From contig QZKN01000141.1 in the NCBI GenBank assembly GCA_003598175.1, forward strand, positions 1 to 64,000: a stretch of 64,000 nucleotides of DNA. Reading direction: 5' to 3'. The DNA comes from Candidatus Omnitrophota bacterium (lineage in GTDB: Bacteria > Hinthialibacterota > Hinthialibacteria > Hinthialibacterales > Hinthialibacteraceae). The position numbers and the translations under genes are program-made. Shown piece by piece: positions 24,969-35,619 of this stretch. Numbering within the stretch: the stretch's first letter is position 1; each line of letters starts with the position of its first letter. The notes under the pieces are model-generated. The model ran no database searches. It saw only the letters and a program-made list of their open reading frames with translations, and was not told the DNA's origin.

Positions 24969-26579
24969 TCAGGGTCGGGAACGCGCAACAGGGTTTCGGC
25001 ATAGCGGTATTTCAACAACACAAAACCCGGGAGCGTGGGCCGGAATGAGTTTGGCCATGCCCCCGTTCGCATTCACCACGCCGGTGATGCCGGTGTTGGC
25101 GGCGCGAAGCACGAAGCGCTGATTTTCGGCCGCGCGGAACACGCATTGTACGAAATGCTGTTTTAATCCGGCCGAGCGCTTAAACCATGCATCATTTGTA
25201 ATATTTACAATAAAATCAGCCCCCTGCCTGCGGGCTTCGGCCGCCGGGCCGGCCAGGGTGGATTCGAAGCAGATAGCCACGGCAAAACGGATATCCCCAT
25301 CCACGGTGAAAATGGTTTGTTCGCGCCCCCGTTCAAAAATACCCGCGCCGGCTTCCTTGATCAGCGTTTCGATAAACGAAAACGGACGGTAGCGACCGAG
25401 CGGAATCCATTCTCCATACGGCACCAAATGCATTTTATCATAGAACGGCAATGCCGCCAAATCGGCTTCCCGCACAGAAAAATCGATGGTTTGATCCGGC
25501 GAAAAGAGGTAGGCGCGATTATAGAAATTCCAGGCGTCGTCGGCTTGATACTCGCCATAAACCGAACCGACCAATACATGCACGCTGTTATCCACGGCGA
25601 AGTCGTGAATCTCTTTTACGAGGGAAGGCCAGTAATTAATGGGAACCGTGACCGAACTTTCCGGCCAGATGATCAAACGCGGCTTTTCCGCAAGGGATTG
25701 GTGAGAAAGGTGCAGCATGACGGCAAGCGCGTCTTCCGGCGGCAGGGATTCTTTCTCTTCCTGCGCAAAATTACCTTGTATCAACGCGATGCGGAACGGT
25801 ATTCCGTTCTCTTTTTTTAGTATTTCAGTATTCCGGACGATCCGAATTCCATATCCCTGCAGGAAAAGCAGGACACAACATGTCAGTATGAGATAAGCCG
25901 GCGCGAAATTGCCGTGAGCGCTCAATCCATCCACGAACTTCCGTCCTGCGGTATTTTCGCTCTTTACTGTGGAAACGCGCCATCGTTGATAGAAAAAATG
26001 AATGGATTCCGCCAACGAAAGATTGCCCATTACAACGAGAAATGACAAACCGGGAACGCCAAACCATCGCGTCATCTGCAATAATGGAATCCACGAATAA
26101 AGCGCATGGCCCAAAAATCCCCACGCGAATGAAAACGGCCCCAATCCGCGCAGAAATTCAACCAACGCCCATGCCAACGCCAAAAAAGGGATTCCATATC
26201 GTTTTCGGCGAAATTTACCGGCCATTGCAAACAGGAAGGCAAAAATCAGGGAATGAAAAATAACCAGAATGATCATGCCCGGCAGGGTGACGTGAAACAG
26301 CCAATACAACGTTCCGCCGTAGTAGAGCAGACCGGCGCAAAATCCCAGCCAGGCGTTGGTGTGCGCGTCATGTTCAGAAAGGCGAAAACAAAGGGGAATG
26401 AACGCGATCCATATGAAACAACTGATTTCCCACGGCGGAAACGCACAGGCCAACAGCGCGCCGGAAACCAGGCACGAAAGCCAATCATTTCGGTCCAGGT
26501 TCGGTTTCAGCCGCGAGATCGATTTCCGGCAGAGGGAGCGGTTCACTGATGCAATAGTCTCCTGAAAACCAGCGTCCAA
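24969..26579 (-). CDS. lnt: Apolipoprotein N-acyltransferase
   Basis: Inner-membrane enzyme that adds the third acyl chain to lipoproteins. Six N-terminal membrane segments, then a nitrilase-type domain with the full triad: Glu in [11 protein letters not shown], Lys in [12 protein letters not shown] and Cys in VAICFEST. Near the end come the family motifs [12 protein letters not shown] and [10 protein letters not shown]. The annotated start overlaps yacG by about 95 bases; a GTG near 26546 is an alternative. The end ([14 protein letters not shown]) lacks the usual TFYTRYGD-like tail. A shifted frame continues for ~50 codons, so a late frameshift or simple C-terminal divergence is possible. 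Confidence 0.9.
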   Translation of the reverse strand: MDAGFQETIASVNRSLCRKSISRLKPNLDRNDWLSCLVSGALLACAFPPWEISCFIWIAFIPLCFRLSEHDAHTNAWLGFCAGLLYYGGTLYWLFHVTLPGMIILVIFHSLIFAFLFAMAGKFRRKRYGIPFLALAWALVEFLRGLGPFSFAWGFLGHALYSWIPLLQMTRWFGVPGLSFLVVMGNLSLAESIHFFYQRWRVSTVKSENTAGRKFVDGLSAHGNFAPAYLILTCCVLLFLQGYGIRIVRNTEILKKENGIPFRIALIQGNFAQEEKESLPPEDALAVMLHLSHQSLAEKPRLIIWPESSVTVPINYWPSLVKEIHDFAVDNSVHVLVGSVYGEYQADDAWNFYNRAYLFSPDQTIDFSVREADLAALPFYDKMHLVPYGEWIPLGRYRPFSFIETLIKEAGAGIFERGREQTIFTVDGDIRFAVAICFESTLAGPAAEARRQGADFIVNITNDAWFKRSAGLKQHFVQCVFRAAENQRFVLRAANTGITGVVNANGGMAKLIPAHAPGFCVVEIPLCRNPVARSRP

Positions 26580-26688
26580 GATCAGCCATTTTACATCGCC
26601 GACAGCAGAAAGGAAACGTGGGCGCGGCGCGGCCCTCCGGCAGTAACTTGCCGCAGGTTCGACAGCGCTGTTCGTTGTCCGGCATCAT
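26485..26688 (-). CDS. yacG: DNA gyrase inhibitor / zinc-binding protein YacG
   Basis: 67-aa protein with a four-Cys zinc site: C9-x2-C12 and C28-x3-C32, in CRTCGKLLP and [14 protein letters not shown]. The RCKxxDLGRWxxxxY signature identifies YacG. In E. coli it binds GyrB and inhibits gyrase. It overlaps the 5' end of lnt, suggesting coupled translation. Confidence 0.9.
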   Translation of the reverse strand: MMPDNEQRCRTCGKLLPEGRAAPTFPFCCRRCKMADLGRWFSGDYCISEPLPLPEIDLAAETEPGPK

Positions 26689-27112
26689 AATTTTCTCTGT
26701 TCTGATGGTCTATGATTATTATACGCGTGGTATATTGATGATGGAAGAGAGGAATACCGCAAAAAAAATAACCAATTCCCTTTCCTGAAAACACGAGCCC
26801 CTCCATTATTCCATGCCACAATACGGAAAACGATAAAAAATATTGACGCGAAGGAACTTGCATGAACCTGCTAATCATCACCGACCTCGGCAACGGCAGG
26901 ATTCATCTCCGCTGACGGCGCGCAAGGCGTGGTCGCCATGTCTTTTCCCGCCTGCGGGAAATTGCCAGGCAATTGAAAACCGTGTAATTCAACTCACCGT
27001 CTCAAGTGAAAACAGGATATAATATACAAAAACAAAATTACACGGACATGATCATGATCAAAGAAGAAGCCGATCAGGATTTGGAAAGCATTCGTGAATG
27101 GCGCATCAATGA
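26689..27112. other. Gap between yacG and tRNA-Thr, no supported gene
   Basis: Contains two tiny plus-strand frames: 26862-26916 (17 codons) and about 27048-27174 (starting MIKEEADQDLESIREW, running into the terminator and tRNA). Neither has a recognisable domain or credible end, so I leave them out. GGATATAATATAC near 27013-27025 contains a -10-like box without a good -35. Confidence 0.45.
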
Positions 27113-27114
27113 AA

Positions 27115-27145
27115 GCGAAAGAAAAGCCCCTGATGGCTCAGGGGC
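27115..27145 (-). terminator. Terminator of tRNA-Thr
   Basis: Stem GCCCCTGA/TCAGGGGC with a 4-base loop (27126-27145). On the minus strand it is followed by TTTTCTTTC, 13 bases after the tRNA 3' end. Confidence 0.88.
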
Positions 27146-27157
27146 GCATTATTTTTC

Positions 27158-27230
<73 letters not shown>

Positions 27231-27480
27231 GTATTTTCTATGCGAAAATTCGATGTAGAAGTAATAGCAGCAAAAGGAAAACGGTCAAGACATTCGTATT
27301 GAGTTTCTGTTCTCCTGCGCTTACCAGTTTTACCTGAATCAGGCTACAATAAAGGATGCAGATTCGTAAATTCGTAGGATGGATTGTTTTTTTTAATCCA
27401 GTACAAAATTGTGGTGAAGTGATGGGGATTCAATCCATTCCACACCATTAAACCATGGAAAGCGAGGCTGATCGGATATT

Positions 27481-29139
27481 ATGCGTAGTGATGTCATGAA
27501 AGTCGGAATCGAGAAAGGTCCTCATCGAAGTTTGTGGTACGCCACCGGATTGTCCAAACGATCTCTCAATAAACCGATAATCGGTGTGGCCAATTCGTTC
27601 AATGAAATCGTTCCCGGCCACGTGGAATTAAATAAGATCGCGACAGCGGTCAAGCGAGGCATTTATATGGCAGGCGGAACGCCGGTCGAATTCAACACCA
27701 TCGCGGTCGACGACGGGATCGCCATGAACCATCTCGGCATGAGGTATTCGCTGGTCAGCCGCGAAACCATCGCCGACAGCGTGGAAATCATGGCGATGGC
27801 GCATCCTTTCGACGGTCTCGTGCTGGTCTCCAATTGCGACAAGATCACGCCCGGCATGTTGATGGCTGCGGCGCGATTGAATATCCCCGCGATTCTAATC
27901 ACCGGCGGCCCGATGCTGGCAGGGTATGATCGCGGTGAAGCGATTGGGCTGGATGATATGTTTGAGAGAATTGCGCCTGCAAAAAGCGGCAAAATCTCTC
28001 CGGATGAATATGAGGAATCCTGCGCGGCCGCCTGCCCCGGCACTGGCTCGTGTTCCGGCATGTTTACCGCCAATTCAATGAACTGCGTCGCGGAAGCGCT
28101 GGGCATTGCGCTGCCCGGTAACGGAACCATCCCGGCGGTGTTCGCGGATCGCATACGTTTGGCCGAAGCGGCGGGAATTCAAATCATGGAACTGGTGCAA
28201 AAAGACATCAAGACGCGCGATATTCTGACGAGAGACGCTTTTATCAACGCCATCGCTCTCGATATGGCGTTCGGCGGCTCCACCAACACCTCGTTACACA
28301 TTCCGGCCATTGCGCACGAAGCCGGAATCGAACTGACGTTGAAAGATTTCAACGAAGTCAGCGACCGCACGCCGCATATCTGCAACATGGCGCCGGCGGG
28401 ACCGTTTCATATGGAAGATCTGGACCGCGCCGGAGGCGTGCCGTCCATTTTGAAAACGTTGCAGGGCAAAAATCTAATTAAAGCGGACACGATTACGGTG
28501 ACGGGAAAGACGCTCGGCGAGAATATCGCGAAAGCAAAGGCAGGAAACAGCGACGTCATCCGCCCGCTGGAGAAACCGTATCACGAAACCGGCGGGTTGT
28601 GCTGTCTTTTTGGCAATCTGGCGCCGGACGGCAGCGTGGTGAAAGCCGCGGCGGTTTTGCCGGAAATGCTCAAGCATAGCGGCCCGGCAAGAATTTTCGG
28701 ATCGGAACAGGAAGCCGTCAATGCGCTTTTAGGCCATGAGATCAAAGAAGGCGATGTGGTCGTCATTCGCTACGAAGGACCAAAAGGCGGACCGGGAATG
28801 CCGGAAATGCTGACGCCTACCTCCGTCGTGAAGGGAATGGGATTGGCATCGAAAGTGTCGCTGATTACCGACGGGCGTTTTTCCGGAGCGACGACCGGCG
28901 CATCCATCGGTCACATTTCCCCCGAAGCGATGGAAGGCGGTCCGATCGGTCTCTTGGAAGAAGGTGACATCATCGAAATCGATATCCCCAATCGGTCTCT
29001 GAACGTGCGTTTGAGCGACGAAGAATTACAAGAACGCCGCAATCGCTGGAAACAGCCGGAGCCAAAAATCAAGACCGGAGTGATGGCTCGTTATGCGCGC
29101 GGAGTGTCTTCCGCGGCGAATGGCGCGGTATTCAAATAA
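27481..29139 (+). CDS. ilvD: Dihydroxy-acid dehydratase
   Basis: Fe-S enzyme that dehydrates 2,3-dihydroxy-3-methylvalerate or -isovalerate in Ile/Val synthesis. 552 aa, normal length. Cluster-binding cysteines are seen in VSNCDKITPG and PGTGSCSGMFTANSMNC. Other landmarks: GTPVEFNTIAVDDGIAMNH, FGGSTNTSLHIPAIA, and the C-terminal GRFSGATTGASIGHISPEA. The 250-bp upstream gap has a fragment of an intergenic repeat (CGTAGGATGG) and no clear promoter. It is followed within 11 bp by lptF, so the three genes ilvD-lptF-lptG probably form one transcript. Confidence 0.97.
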   Translation: MRSDVMKVGIEKGPHRSLWYATGLSKRSLNKPIIGVANSFNEIVPGHVELNKIATAVKRGIYMAGGTPVEFNTIAVDDGIAMNHLGMRYSLVSRETIADSVEIMAMAHPFDGLVLVSNCDKITPGMLMAAARLNIPAILITGGPMLAGYDRGEAIGLDDMFERIAPAKSGKISPDEYEESCAAACPGTGSCSGMFTANSMNCVAEALGIALPGNGTIPAVFADRIRLAEAAGIQIMELVQKDIKTRDILTRDAFINAIALDMAFGGSTNTSLHIPAIAHEAGIELTLKDFNEVSDRTPHICNMAPAGPFHMEDLDRAGGVPSILKTLQGKNLIKADTITVTGKTLGENIAKAKAGNSDVIRPLEKPYHETGGLCCLFGNLAPDGSVVKAAAVLPEMLKHSGPARIFGSEQEAVNALLGHEIKEGDVVVIRYEGPKGGPGMPEMLTPTSVVKGMGLASKVSLITDGRFSGATTGASIGHISPEAMEGGPIGLLEEGDIIEIDIPNRSLNVRLSDEELQERRNRWKQPEPKIKTGVMARYARGVSSAANGAVFK

Positions 29140-29150
29140 CAGATCGACGG

Positions 29151-30386
29151 ATGCGGTTTGCGAAAACGACGATTTCCTCACAATCACCAAACGGAAATGA
29201 AACGCCATATCGCTTCATGAAAATCAAAGGTTTATCAAGAGCATTCTCGCCGATCGCGCGAATCATCAATCGCCATATCCTCGTGGATTTGTTCGCCGCA
29301 ATCGCCGAAGGTGTGGTGTTGTTCACGTTCGTTTTTTTGCTGAAACGGTTGTTCGGTCTGGCGGATTTATTGGTCGCGGAAGGAACCACATTGCTTGCCT
29401 TCGGCAAACTGATATTTTCACTGTTACCGTCGATCATGATGCTTACGTTTCCGATGGCGGTTTTGCTTGCCAGCTTGCTGGTGTATGGGCGCATGGCCGG
29501 CGACAATGAAATCACCGCGCTTCACGCCTGTGGATATTCCGTCAATCAGTTGCTCGTTCCTGCCTTGATCATCGGCGCCCTGCTCACTTCGCTCTTATTT
29601 TGGTGGGGGCATCGCATCGCGCCGCGTGGATTGCGAATATTTCGCACGGAAACGGCGGAAATCCTGCGCACAACAGCAACAACGGGAATCCGTCCGGGCG
29701 AATTCAATGAATTTGGGAATTTCATCTTTCTTCCGAGCGAAATCGAATCGGGTCACATGATATATTTGCGGTTGTTCGAGAAACGGGAAGATCGGATTGC
29801 CGGCGTCATTTCCTCGCCGAGCGCATCCATCGATTTCTCACCCGAAGACAGTATCCTCTATTTGCAATTGCAGGACGGCGTGCTTCATCAAATTCCCACA
29901 GCCGATCGCGATATCGCGATTCGTTTCGGTGAAATGAATTTTTCATTGCTCATGCAGGATTTGATCCGAAGTTTCGCCCGCTTGGGACGTGAGGAGAGTC
30001 GTTACGGCAGCCATCTCTTGTCCGATTATATCCGTCGATATATAGAAGCATTACAGCGTGATAATCTGGACGCCAAAGTACGCGATTATTACTTAAAATA
30101 TTGGAAACGTTGCGAAGTGGAACAGGCCAAACGAGTGGCGTTGCCGTTTGCCTGTCTGATCATGGCAGTCACCGGAGCGCTGTTAGGAATGGGATCCCGT
30201 TTCGGCAAACGTTCCGCCTGCTATGCCATCACGATTATGGTGATCTTTGCTTACTATATTTTATTGAATTTTGGAATCACCTATGCGGAAGACGGAACCT
30301 TCCCTCCCGTGATCGGCGTCTGGATTCCCAATCTTGTGGGTCTGGTTCTGGCCGTTTATTTCTTGCTGCGAACACGGAAGGTTTGA
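29151..30386 (+). CDS. lptF: LPS export ABC transporter permease LptF
   Basis: YjgP/YjgQ-family inner-membrane subunit of the LptB2FG complex that extracts lipopolysaccharide. The N-terminal half has membrane segments (DLFAAIAEGVVLFTFVFLL, LIFSLLPSIMMLTFPMAVLLASLL) and the coupling region YGRMAGDNEITALHACGYS. A periplasmic beta-jellyroll follows (~residues 170-290), then C-terminal helices with RVALPFACLIMAVTGALLGMGSR. Start at 29151 or 29217 (MKIKGLSRAF). Order before the second permease suggests LptF. Confidence 0.88.
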   Translation: MRFAKTTISSQSPNGNETPYRFMKIKGLSRAFSPIARIINRHILVDLFAAIAEGVVLFTFVFLLKRLFGLADLLVAEGTTLLAFGKLIFSLLPSIMMLTFPMAVLLASLLVYGRMAGDNEITALHACGYSVNQLLVPALIIGALLTSLLFWWGHRIAPRGLRIFRTETAEILRTTATTGIRPGEFNEFGNFIFLPSEIESGHMIYLRLFEKREDRIAGVISSPSASIDFSPEDSILYLQLQDGVLHQIPTADRDIAIRFGEMNFSLLMQDLIRSFARLGREESRYGSHLLSDYIRRYIEALQRDNLDAKVRDYYLKYWKRCEVEQAKRVALPFACLIMAVTGALLGMGSRFGKRSACYAITIMVIFAYYILLNFGITYAEDGTFPPVIGVWIPNLVGLVLAVYFLLRTRKV

Positions 30387-30394
30387 GGAAGCGT

Positions 30395-31498
30395 ATGCGC
30401 AATCCATTGAAGACGGTTGATTTTTTACTCTTAAAGGAGTTTCTATCGGCGCTTCTATTTATTTTTTCGTTATTCGCCGTGATCGGATTCGTGTTGGTCT
30501 TGTTCGACGATCTCGACGTCATTCTCGACCATGAAGCCTCTTTCTCGTTGGGGCTCGCTTACGTTCTCCTGCGGCTGCCGCATACGGTCGTCAAAGCCAC
30601 CCCCATCGTCGTGATCCTGTCGATGGTCATTTCCGTCGGCAATATGGTTCGGCACAATGAAATATTGATGCTCTACATCGCCGGATATAAACCATTGCGG
30701 TTATGTATTCCGTTGGCAATCCTTCTCTCTTGGTTCATTGTTCTTCTCTTTTTTGCCAATGAATATATTTGCGGCCCTTTCGCCGGACGGGCGCAAATGT
30801 TGATGATAACCCAGATCAAAAAATCCGGCCATGGACTATCCGGACAAACGGGAATCTGGTTGTATGGAGAAGGGGATCGAATTTATCGGGCGCGGGCGTT
30901 TTTCCCCGAATCGCAAAAAATCGGCGGCTTGACGATTTTTGAATTCAAAGGCCCGAATCGGACTTTATCCGCCCGCCTCGACGCCGAGTCCGCCGAAATG
31001 AACATGCGGGTCGGCGGTTGGACCCTGCATCAGGTCGTCTCTCGTCATATCAAGGAAGACGGCAGCGTCAAGCGAGAGAAATTTGATGAATATCCGTACT
31101 TTATCGAGCATTCGCCGGAAGATTTCAGCCGGTATACCTTGAACACGGAACAGATGTCTCACGGCGAATTATCCCAGCTGGTGGATACGTTTCGCAGCGC
31201 CGGTGAAAATCCGCGAATCTACCTGCCCGATTTACGGATCAAGGAAGCGTTTCCCTTCGCTGCCTTCTTTTTAGGTATGCTGGGCTTTTGTATCGCGCTG
31301 CGGTTGGGAAAAAGCGGTCACGCATCGGGAATCGGATTGGGACTGCTCGCGGCGATCGGTTATTTTCTAGCGCTGTCGCTGGGAAGAAGTCTGGCGCAGG
31401 TGGGGATTCTCTCGCCGTGGTTGAGCGCATGGCTTCCCAATGTTCTCTGCATCATTCCCACCTTGCATGAATTATATAAAATTAAAGAAGAAATATAA
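30395..31498 (+). CDS. lptG: LPS export ABC transporter permease LptG
   Basis: Second YjgP/YjgQ-family permease, 367 aa. The same architecture: NPLKTVDFLLLKEFLSALLFIFSLF at the N-terminus, GNMVRHNEILMLYIAGYKPLRL as coupling helix, a periplasmic jellyroll and late helices ending LPNVLCIIPTLHELYKI. ATG 30395 is preceded by GAGGAAGCGT, 8 bp after the lptF stop; a much longer in-frame open stretch upstream overlaps lptF and is not used. Confidence 0.9.
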   Translation: MRNPLKTVDFLLLKEFLSALLFIFSLFAVIGFVLVLFDDLDVILDHEASFSLGLAYVLLRLPHTVVKATPIVVILSMVISVGNMVRHNEILMLYIAGYKPLRLCIPLAILLSWFIVLLFFANEYICGPFAGRAQMLMITQIKKSGHGLSGQTGIWLYGEGDRIYRARAFFPESQKIGGLTIFEFKGPNRTLSARLDAESAEMNMRVGGWTLHQVVSRHIKEDGSVKREKFDEYPYFIEHSPEDFSRYTLNTEQMSHGELSQLVDTFRSAGENPRIYLPDLRIKEAFPFAAFFLGMLGFCIALRLGKSGHASGIGLGLLAAIGYFLALSLGRSLAQVGILSPWLSAWLPNVLCIIPTLHELYKIKEEI

Positions 31499-31647
31499 TC
31501 CGTCAGTAAAGAGAGATAAAATGTTTCTTCCCCGCCGTCTTTACGATAGGTCACTCGCCTATATAGCGTAACCGGAGTATCCTTTCATACGTTTTCTTTT
31601 TTTGTTTGCATACAGAACGAAACAACCATTTTTGTAGAAACGATGCA

Positions 31648-34600
31648 ATGATGAAAAAATTGTCTTTTACCCTACATCGATCGGTACCTTCCATCGCCGT
31701 TCTCTTATTCCTCTGCTTGTGCACTCCCGCCGGTTTTACGCAGACGGGCGAAGATGTGTGGCTTGATTTCTTCCAACATAATAACCTCGACCAAACGCTG
31801 ATATCGTTTGCGCAAGCGGTCAAAAACGATGCGGAAGACGCGATGGCCTATGCCGGTTTTGGCTTGCTTGGTCCTTCGCGGGGAATGAATAGGGAAGCAT
31901 TGAACAATTTATTGAAAGCCGTGGAAGTCGGTTATTATCAACCGGCTGCGGCTTTATTTCTCTCCGAAGCCATGAGAATGACGTCCGGTCGAAACGACTA
32001 CGAGAAAATCGATCAATTCATCGCCAACCTGCTGAACGAGGCGGATGATGTTCCCGAGTATTTGCGTTCCCTGTTATTGTTTCATCAGGCGCGGATGAAA
32101 CAGAAATTGGGATTGTGGGAAGAGGCCTCCGTACTTTTCGCCTCCTTGCATTTTGTTACCCAATTCCGTATTTGCGGTCCCTTCGATAATGCGGAAAAAG
32201 GCGGCCATAACCGCATTTTCGGTCCGGAGGAACAATTGGATTTTCAGGCAACCTATCCTGGCCGTCGCGGCGAAGTCGGATGGCGCTCTCTGCCGCTCAA
32301 TCCTGATAATGGATACATCAATCTCCATGCGCTTATCGATCCTTCCAACGAATCGACAACCTATCTGGCCGCGGTTATCGTCGCGGAAAAGGAACAGCGA
32401 TGTCAGCTGCGCTTCGGCCATGCCGGCGCGCTCAAAGTGTGGCTGAACGGAACGCTGGAAGCGGATATGGCTCGTTATCACGGCGCTCAACTCGATCAGG
32501 TCAATATTGACGCGCGCTTCGACGAAGGCGAAAACACGCTTCTGGTCAAAATTTCTTCCGGCAAGCAGGGAAATTACGGACTTTTTACCCGCCTGAACGC
32601 CAATGTACCCGATCAAATCCGCATTATTCCACAACAAGAAATGAATCCATCGTTGGATTTATCGAATCATGCGCCGACGTCACAGCAGGAATCCCCGCCG
32701 ACTTTTCAATTGGAACCGATTCCGATTCGCCAGCTGAAAGCATTGGGGGAAGGGCCGGAAGCCAAGCCGTACCATCATCTGTTTTACGCACTGTTGTTGC
32801 AGCGATTGGATATCGCGGATGAAAACGACCACAGCGCCAACACCATGCTGTCGAAACTCGGTGAACTCTATCCCGGCAATGCCTATCTGGTTCGGCAAAT
32901 GGGCGAGTCGGAAAAACAAGACAATCTGCGCAGACTCGGCTATGCGAAAGCGCTGGAACTCGATCCGGCCGATCCCGTCAGTTTTCTGCTTTTACTCGAC
33001 TATTATCGTAAATCCCCCTACGCCACAAAAGGGTATGAATTGATTCGCCAATGGGAAAAAAAACATGCCGTACCCGCAAAAGCGAAGCTGATGCAGGCGC
33101 AAATGTGGAGCGGAACGGGAATGCGGGAAGCGGCGGTCGAATTGATTCGCTCGATAACCGATGAAACCGGCGTGCATGGGAAATGGAATTTTTATGAAAT
33201 CGGAAACTCGTTCCTGACCGATGATGAGCAGGAAACCTTGCTGCGAGAAATTCTTCAGGAAGACGCGTATCGCGCCGATGCCCTTCATGCGCTGAGACGC
33301 CTGGCGATTCGCACCGGCAAGGAGGCGTCCATTGCGGATTTATTGCAACACGAACGGCGAATCGATCCGTTTTCGATTGCCGGTCAACTCGACCTTGTCA
33401 AGTATCATCAAACGGAAAACGATTATCAAAAGTCCCTCAAATTATTGCAACAAATTCAGGAGATTTCGCCTGCTCATTTCGAAGCGCATACCCTCTCCGC
33501 GATTGCGTATCACGCTCTGGACGAGGATGAAAAAGCGTTGGCGGCGTTGAATGCCGCCTTGGTTGCGCGTCCCTCGGATCCCTGGTGTCTCGAATATCGC
33601 GAATTAATACAGCCGCAAGAGGACAATTACGCTTCTCCCTACCTGCGTGAGTGGAAAGACATCGCAATTCCGGAAACCTTGGACTTATCAAAAGCCAATT
33701 ACGTGACGCTCCTGAATCAAAAAATAGTAAAAGTCCACCAAAACGGCAATTCGAGCGAAACGGTGCGAGAAATTATCAAAATCCTGACTGACACGGGGAT
33801 CCGTATGCAGCGGGTTCGCGGCATTTATTACGATACGGGAAGCTCGGAAGAAGTGCGCATCGTTCGCGCGCGCGTGTGGAAACCGGACGGCACGTTCTAT
33901 GACGCTCCCGCCGCGGAGCGCCGCAGCGCGTCTTCTTCTTCCGACGCCGCCAACCGTTTATACCTTGATTATTATGTCGCAATCGTCCGGTTTCCCGCTC
34001 TGGAAAAAGGCTCGATTGTCGAATTGGAATATAAAAAAGAGCAAAAGGGCGAAAATATTTATGCCGATTATTACGGCGATCTCTTTTTTATCGGAAATAC
34101 CGATTACGAGCCTACCGTTCACAGCGATTATGTCTTGTTGACGCCGAAAACCCGTGAATTTTTCTATAATTACAATGATCACCACTACCCCGCGTCGGTT
34201 TCACAAGAACACGTCGACATCATGAGAACGCCCGAAATCAGCGAATCCGCCGATGAAAAAATCCATCGATGGACATTCGGCCATTTGCCGGCTATCCCGC
34301 GGGAACCTCTAATGCCGTTCGCTTCTGAAATACTTCCCTACATAAAAATATCCACGTTCAAAACCTGGTCAGACATGACAAATTGGTACTGGAACCTGAT
34401 TCGTGAACAACTCAAACCGGGAACGGTGTTGAAACAAAAAGTGAAAGACGTGGTGAACGCATATCGCCAAGCGCGCGGATACAATGAGGAACAAATACTT
34501 GGACCGTGGGATTTGGTACGCGCCGTCAACTCGTTCGTCAATACCGAAGTTCGCTATTTGGGTTTGGAATTCGGCATTCACGGGTATAAACCGCATAAAG

Positions 34601-35565
34601 TGGACGAAATCTGCAACGCGCAATACGGCGATTGCAAGGACAAAGCCGCACTCGCAGTAACCATGCTGACTGAATTGGGCATCGAAGCGTACATCGTGCT
34701 GATCCGGACAACCGACCGGGGCGAAATCGATTTGGAGTTGCCCTCGTTAGGCGTCTTCAATCATGCGATCTATTACATTCCTGATTTGGAAGGGAAGGAA
34801 TATTGGATTGACGGAACCGCCACCTTCTACGATGCAACCGAATTACCGGCGGCGGATGCCGGTGCGAACACATTGATCATTCGCCCGGACGGCGCATATG
34901 AATTCAAGCGAATCCCTCATACCACCGCCAGAGAAAACGGGGGAAAATATACAACCGTATTGACGCTCGACGCAGATGGAAACGGCAAAGGCATCCATCA
35001 AGTGGAATTCAGCGGATTGTATAATCCCATCATTCGAAGAACGTTCGAAAATACGGCGAAAGCCAAGGAAATTGTGGACCGCTCCCTCGTCACCCGCTAT
35101 CCCGGTTCACAATCCTCGAATCTCGAGTTGTCCGATTTGAGGGATTATTCGACGGCGGAGTATATGTCCTATGAAGTGGAAATCCCTCAGTTTGCCGTGA
35201 AACAAGGAATGCAGTGGGTCATGCCCGCAACTCTTTTTGAGGAACAAATTTCGCAGCGGTATGCTCAGCTGTCCAGCCGTGAGTTCGACCTGGTTCTCAG
35301 CTTGCCATGGATGAAAATGAACAATATCAGCATCAATCTGCCGGAAAAGCACGGCAAAACGATTCTCCCGCCCGATCGCGACGCGCGGACCGAATTTGGA
35401 TATTACCTGCGCACGACAAAACAAGAGGAGAATCGCATCGTGATTCGGGAAGAGTTGGTTTGCGAACCGGTTCGCGTGCCGAAAGATCGATATCAGGAAT
35501 TTCGGGAATTTTGTCGATTGGTCGATCTTTATCAGGTGGAAAAAATATATATCGATTTTGAATAA
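31648..35565 (+). CDS. Giant secreted TPR / DUF3857 / transglutaminase-like protein, ~1305 aa
   Basis: Signal peptide (VPSIAVLLFLCLCTPAGFTQ). TPR-like helical repeats run to about residue 680, interrupted by a beta segment with FRICGPFDNAEKGG and LKVWLNGTLEADM (sugar-binding-like sandwich). A DUF3857 domain (near SNYVTLLNQK... RVWKPDGTFYDAPA) is followed by a transglutaminase-like domain with a complete apparent triad: Cys996 in QYGDCKDKAAL, His1039 in FNHAIYYI and Asp1055 in WIDGTATF. A C-terminal beta domain ends YQEFREFCRLVDLYQVEKIYI. Such proteins are periplasmic or surface exposed; substrate unknown. The next gene is a paralogue of the same design, probably in the same transcript (54-bp gap). 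Confidence 0.85.
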   Translation: MMKKLSFTLHRSVPSIAVLLFLCLCTPAGFTQTGEDVWLDFFQHNNLDQTLISFAQAVKNDAEDAMAYAGFGLLGPSRGMNREALNNLLKAVEVGYYQPAAALFLSEAMRMTSGRNDYEKIDQFIANLLNEADDVPEYLRSLLLFHQARMKQKLGLWEEASVLFASLHFVTQFRICGPFDNAEKGGHNRIFGPEEQLDFQATYPGRRGEVGWRSLPLNPDNGYINLHALIDPSNESTTYLAAVIVAEKEQRCQLRFGHAGALKVWLNGTLEADMARYHGAQLDQVNIDARFDEGENTLLVKISSGKQGNYGLFTRLNANVPDQIRIIPQQEMNPSLDLSNHAPTSQQESPPTFQLEPIPIRQLKALGEGPEAKPYHHLFYALLLQRLDIADENDHSANTMLSKLGELYPGNAYLVRQMGESEKQDNLRRLGYAKALELDPADPVSFLLLLDYYRKSPYATKGYELIRQWEKKHAVPAKAKLMQAQMWSGTGMREAAVELIRSITDETGVHGKWNFYEIGNSFLTDDEQETLLREILQEDAYRADALHALRRLAIRTGKEASIADLLQHERRIDPFSIAGQLDLVKYHQTENDYQKSLKLLQQIQEISPAHFEAHTLSAIAYHALDEDEKALAALNAALVARPSDPWCLEYRELIQPQEDNYASPYLREWKDIAIPETLDLSKANYVTLLNQKIVKVHQNGNSSETVREIIKILTDTGIRMQRVRGIYYDTGSSEEVRIVRARVWKPDGTFYDAPAAERRSASSSSDAANRLYLDYYVAIVRFPALEKGSIVELEYKKEQKGENIYADYYGDLFFIGNTDYEPTVHSDYVLLTPKTREFFYNYNDHHYPASVSQEHVDIMRTPEISESADEKIHRWTFGHLPAIPREPLMPFASEILPYIKISTFKTWSDMTNWYWNLIREQLKPGTVLKQKVKDVVNAYRQARGYNEEQILGPWDLVRAVNSFVNTEVRYLGLEFGIHGYKPHKVDEICNAQYGDCKDKAALAVTMLTELGIEAYIVLIRTTDRGEIDLELPSLGVFNHAIYYIPDLEGKEYWIDGTATFYDATELPAADAGANTLIIRPDGAYEFKRIPHTTARENGGKYTTVLTLDADGNGKGIHQVEFSGLYNPIIRRTFENTAKAKEIVDRSLVTRYPGSQSSNLELSDLRDYSTAEYMSYEVEIPQFAVKQGMQWVMPATLFEEQISQRYAQLSSREFDLVLSLPWMKMNNISINLPEKHGKTILPPDRDARTEFGYYLRTTKQEENRIVIREELVCEPVRVPKDRYQEFREFCRLVDLYQVEKIYIDFE

Positions 35566-35619
35566 GAGTACTGTCGGACAGAGATAAAGTTACCATAACG
35601 GGATAGAGGTATTGAATTC

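Noticed and set aside
30101-30394. Long N-terminal extension of LptG
   Set aside because: Overlaps lptF in another frame, and the family N-terminus and ribosome-binding site are at 30395.
31535-31572. Hairpin TTACGATAGG...CCTATATAGCGTAA after lptG as terminator
   Set aside because: No T-tract follows and the stem is interrupted; too weak to call.
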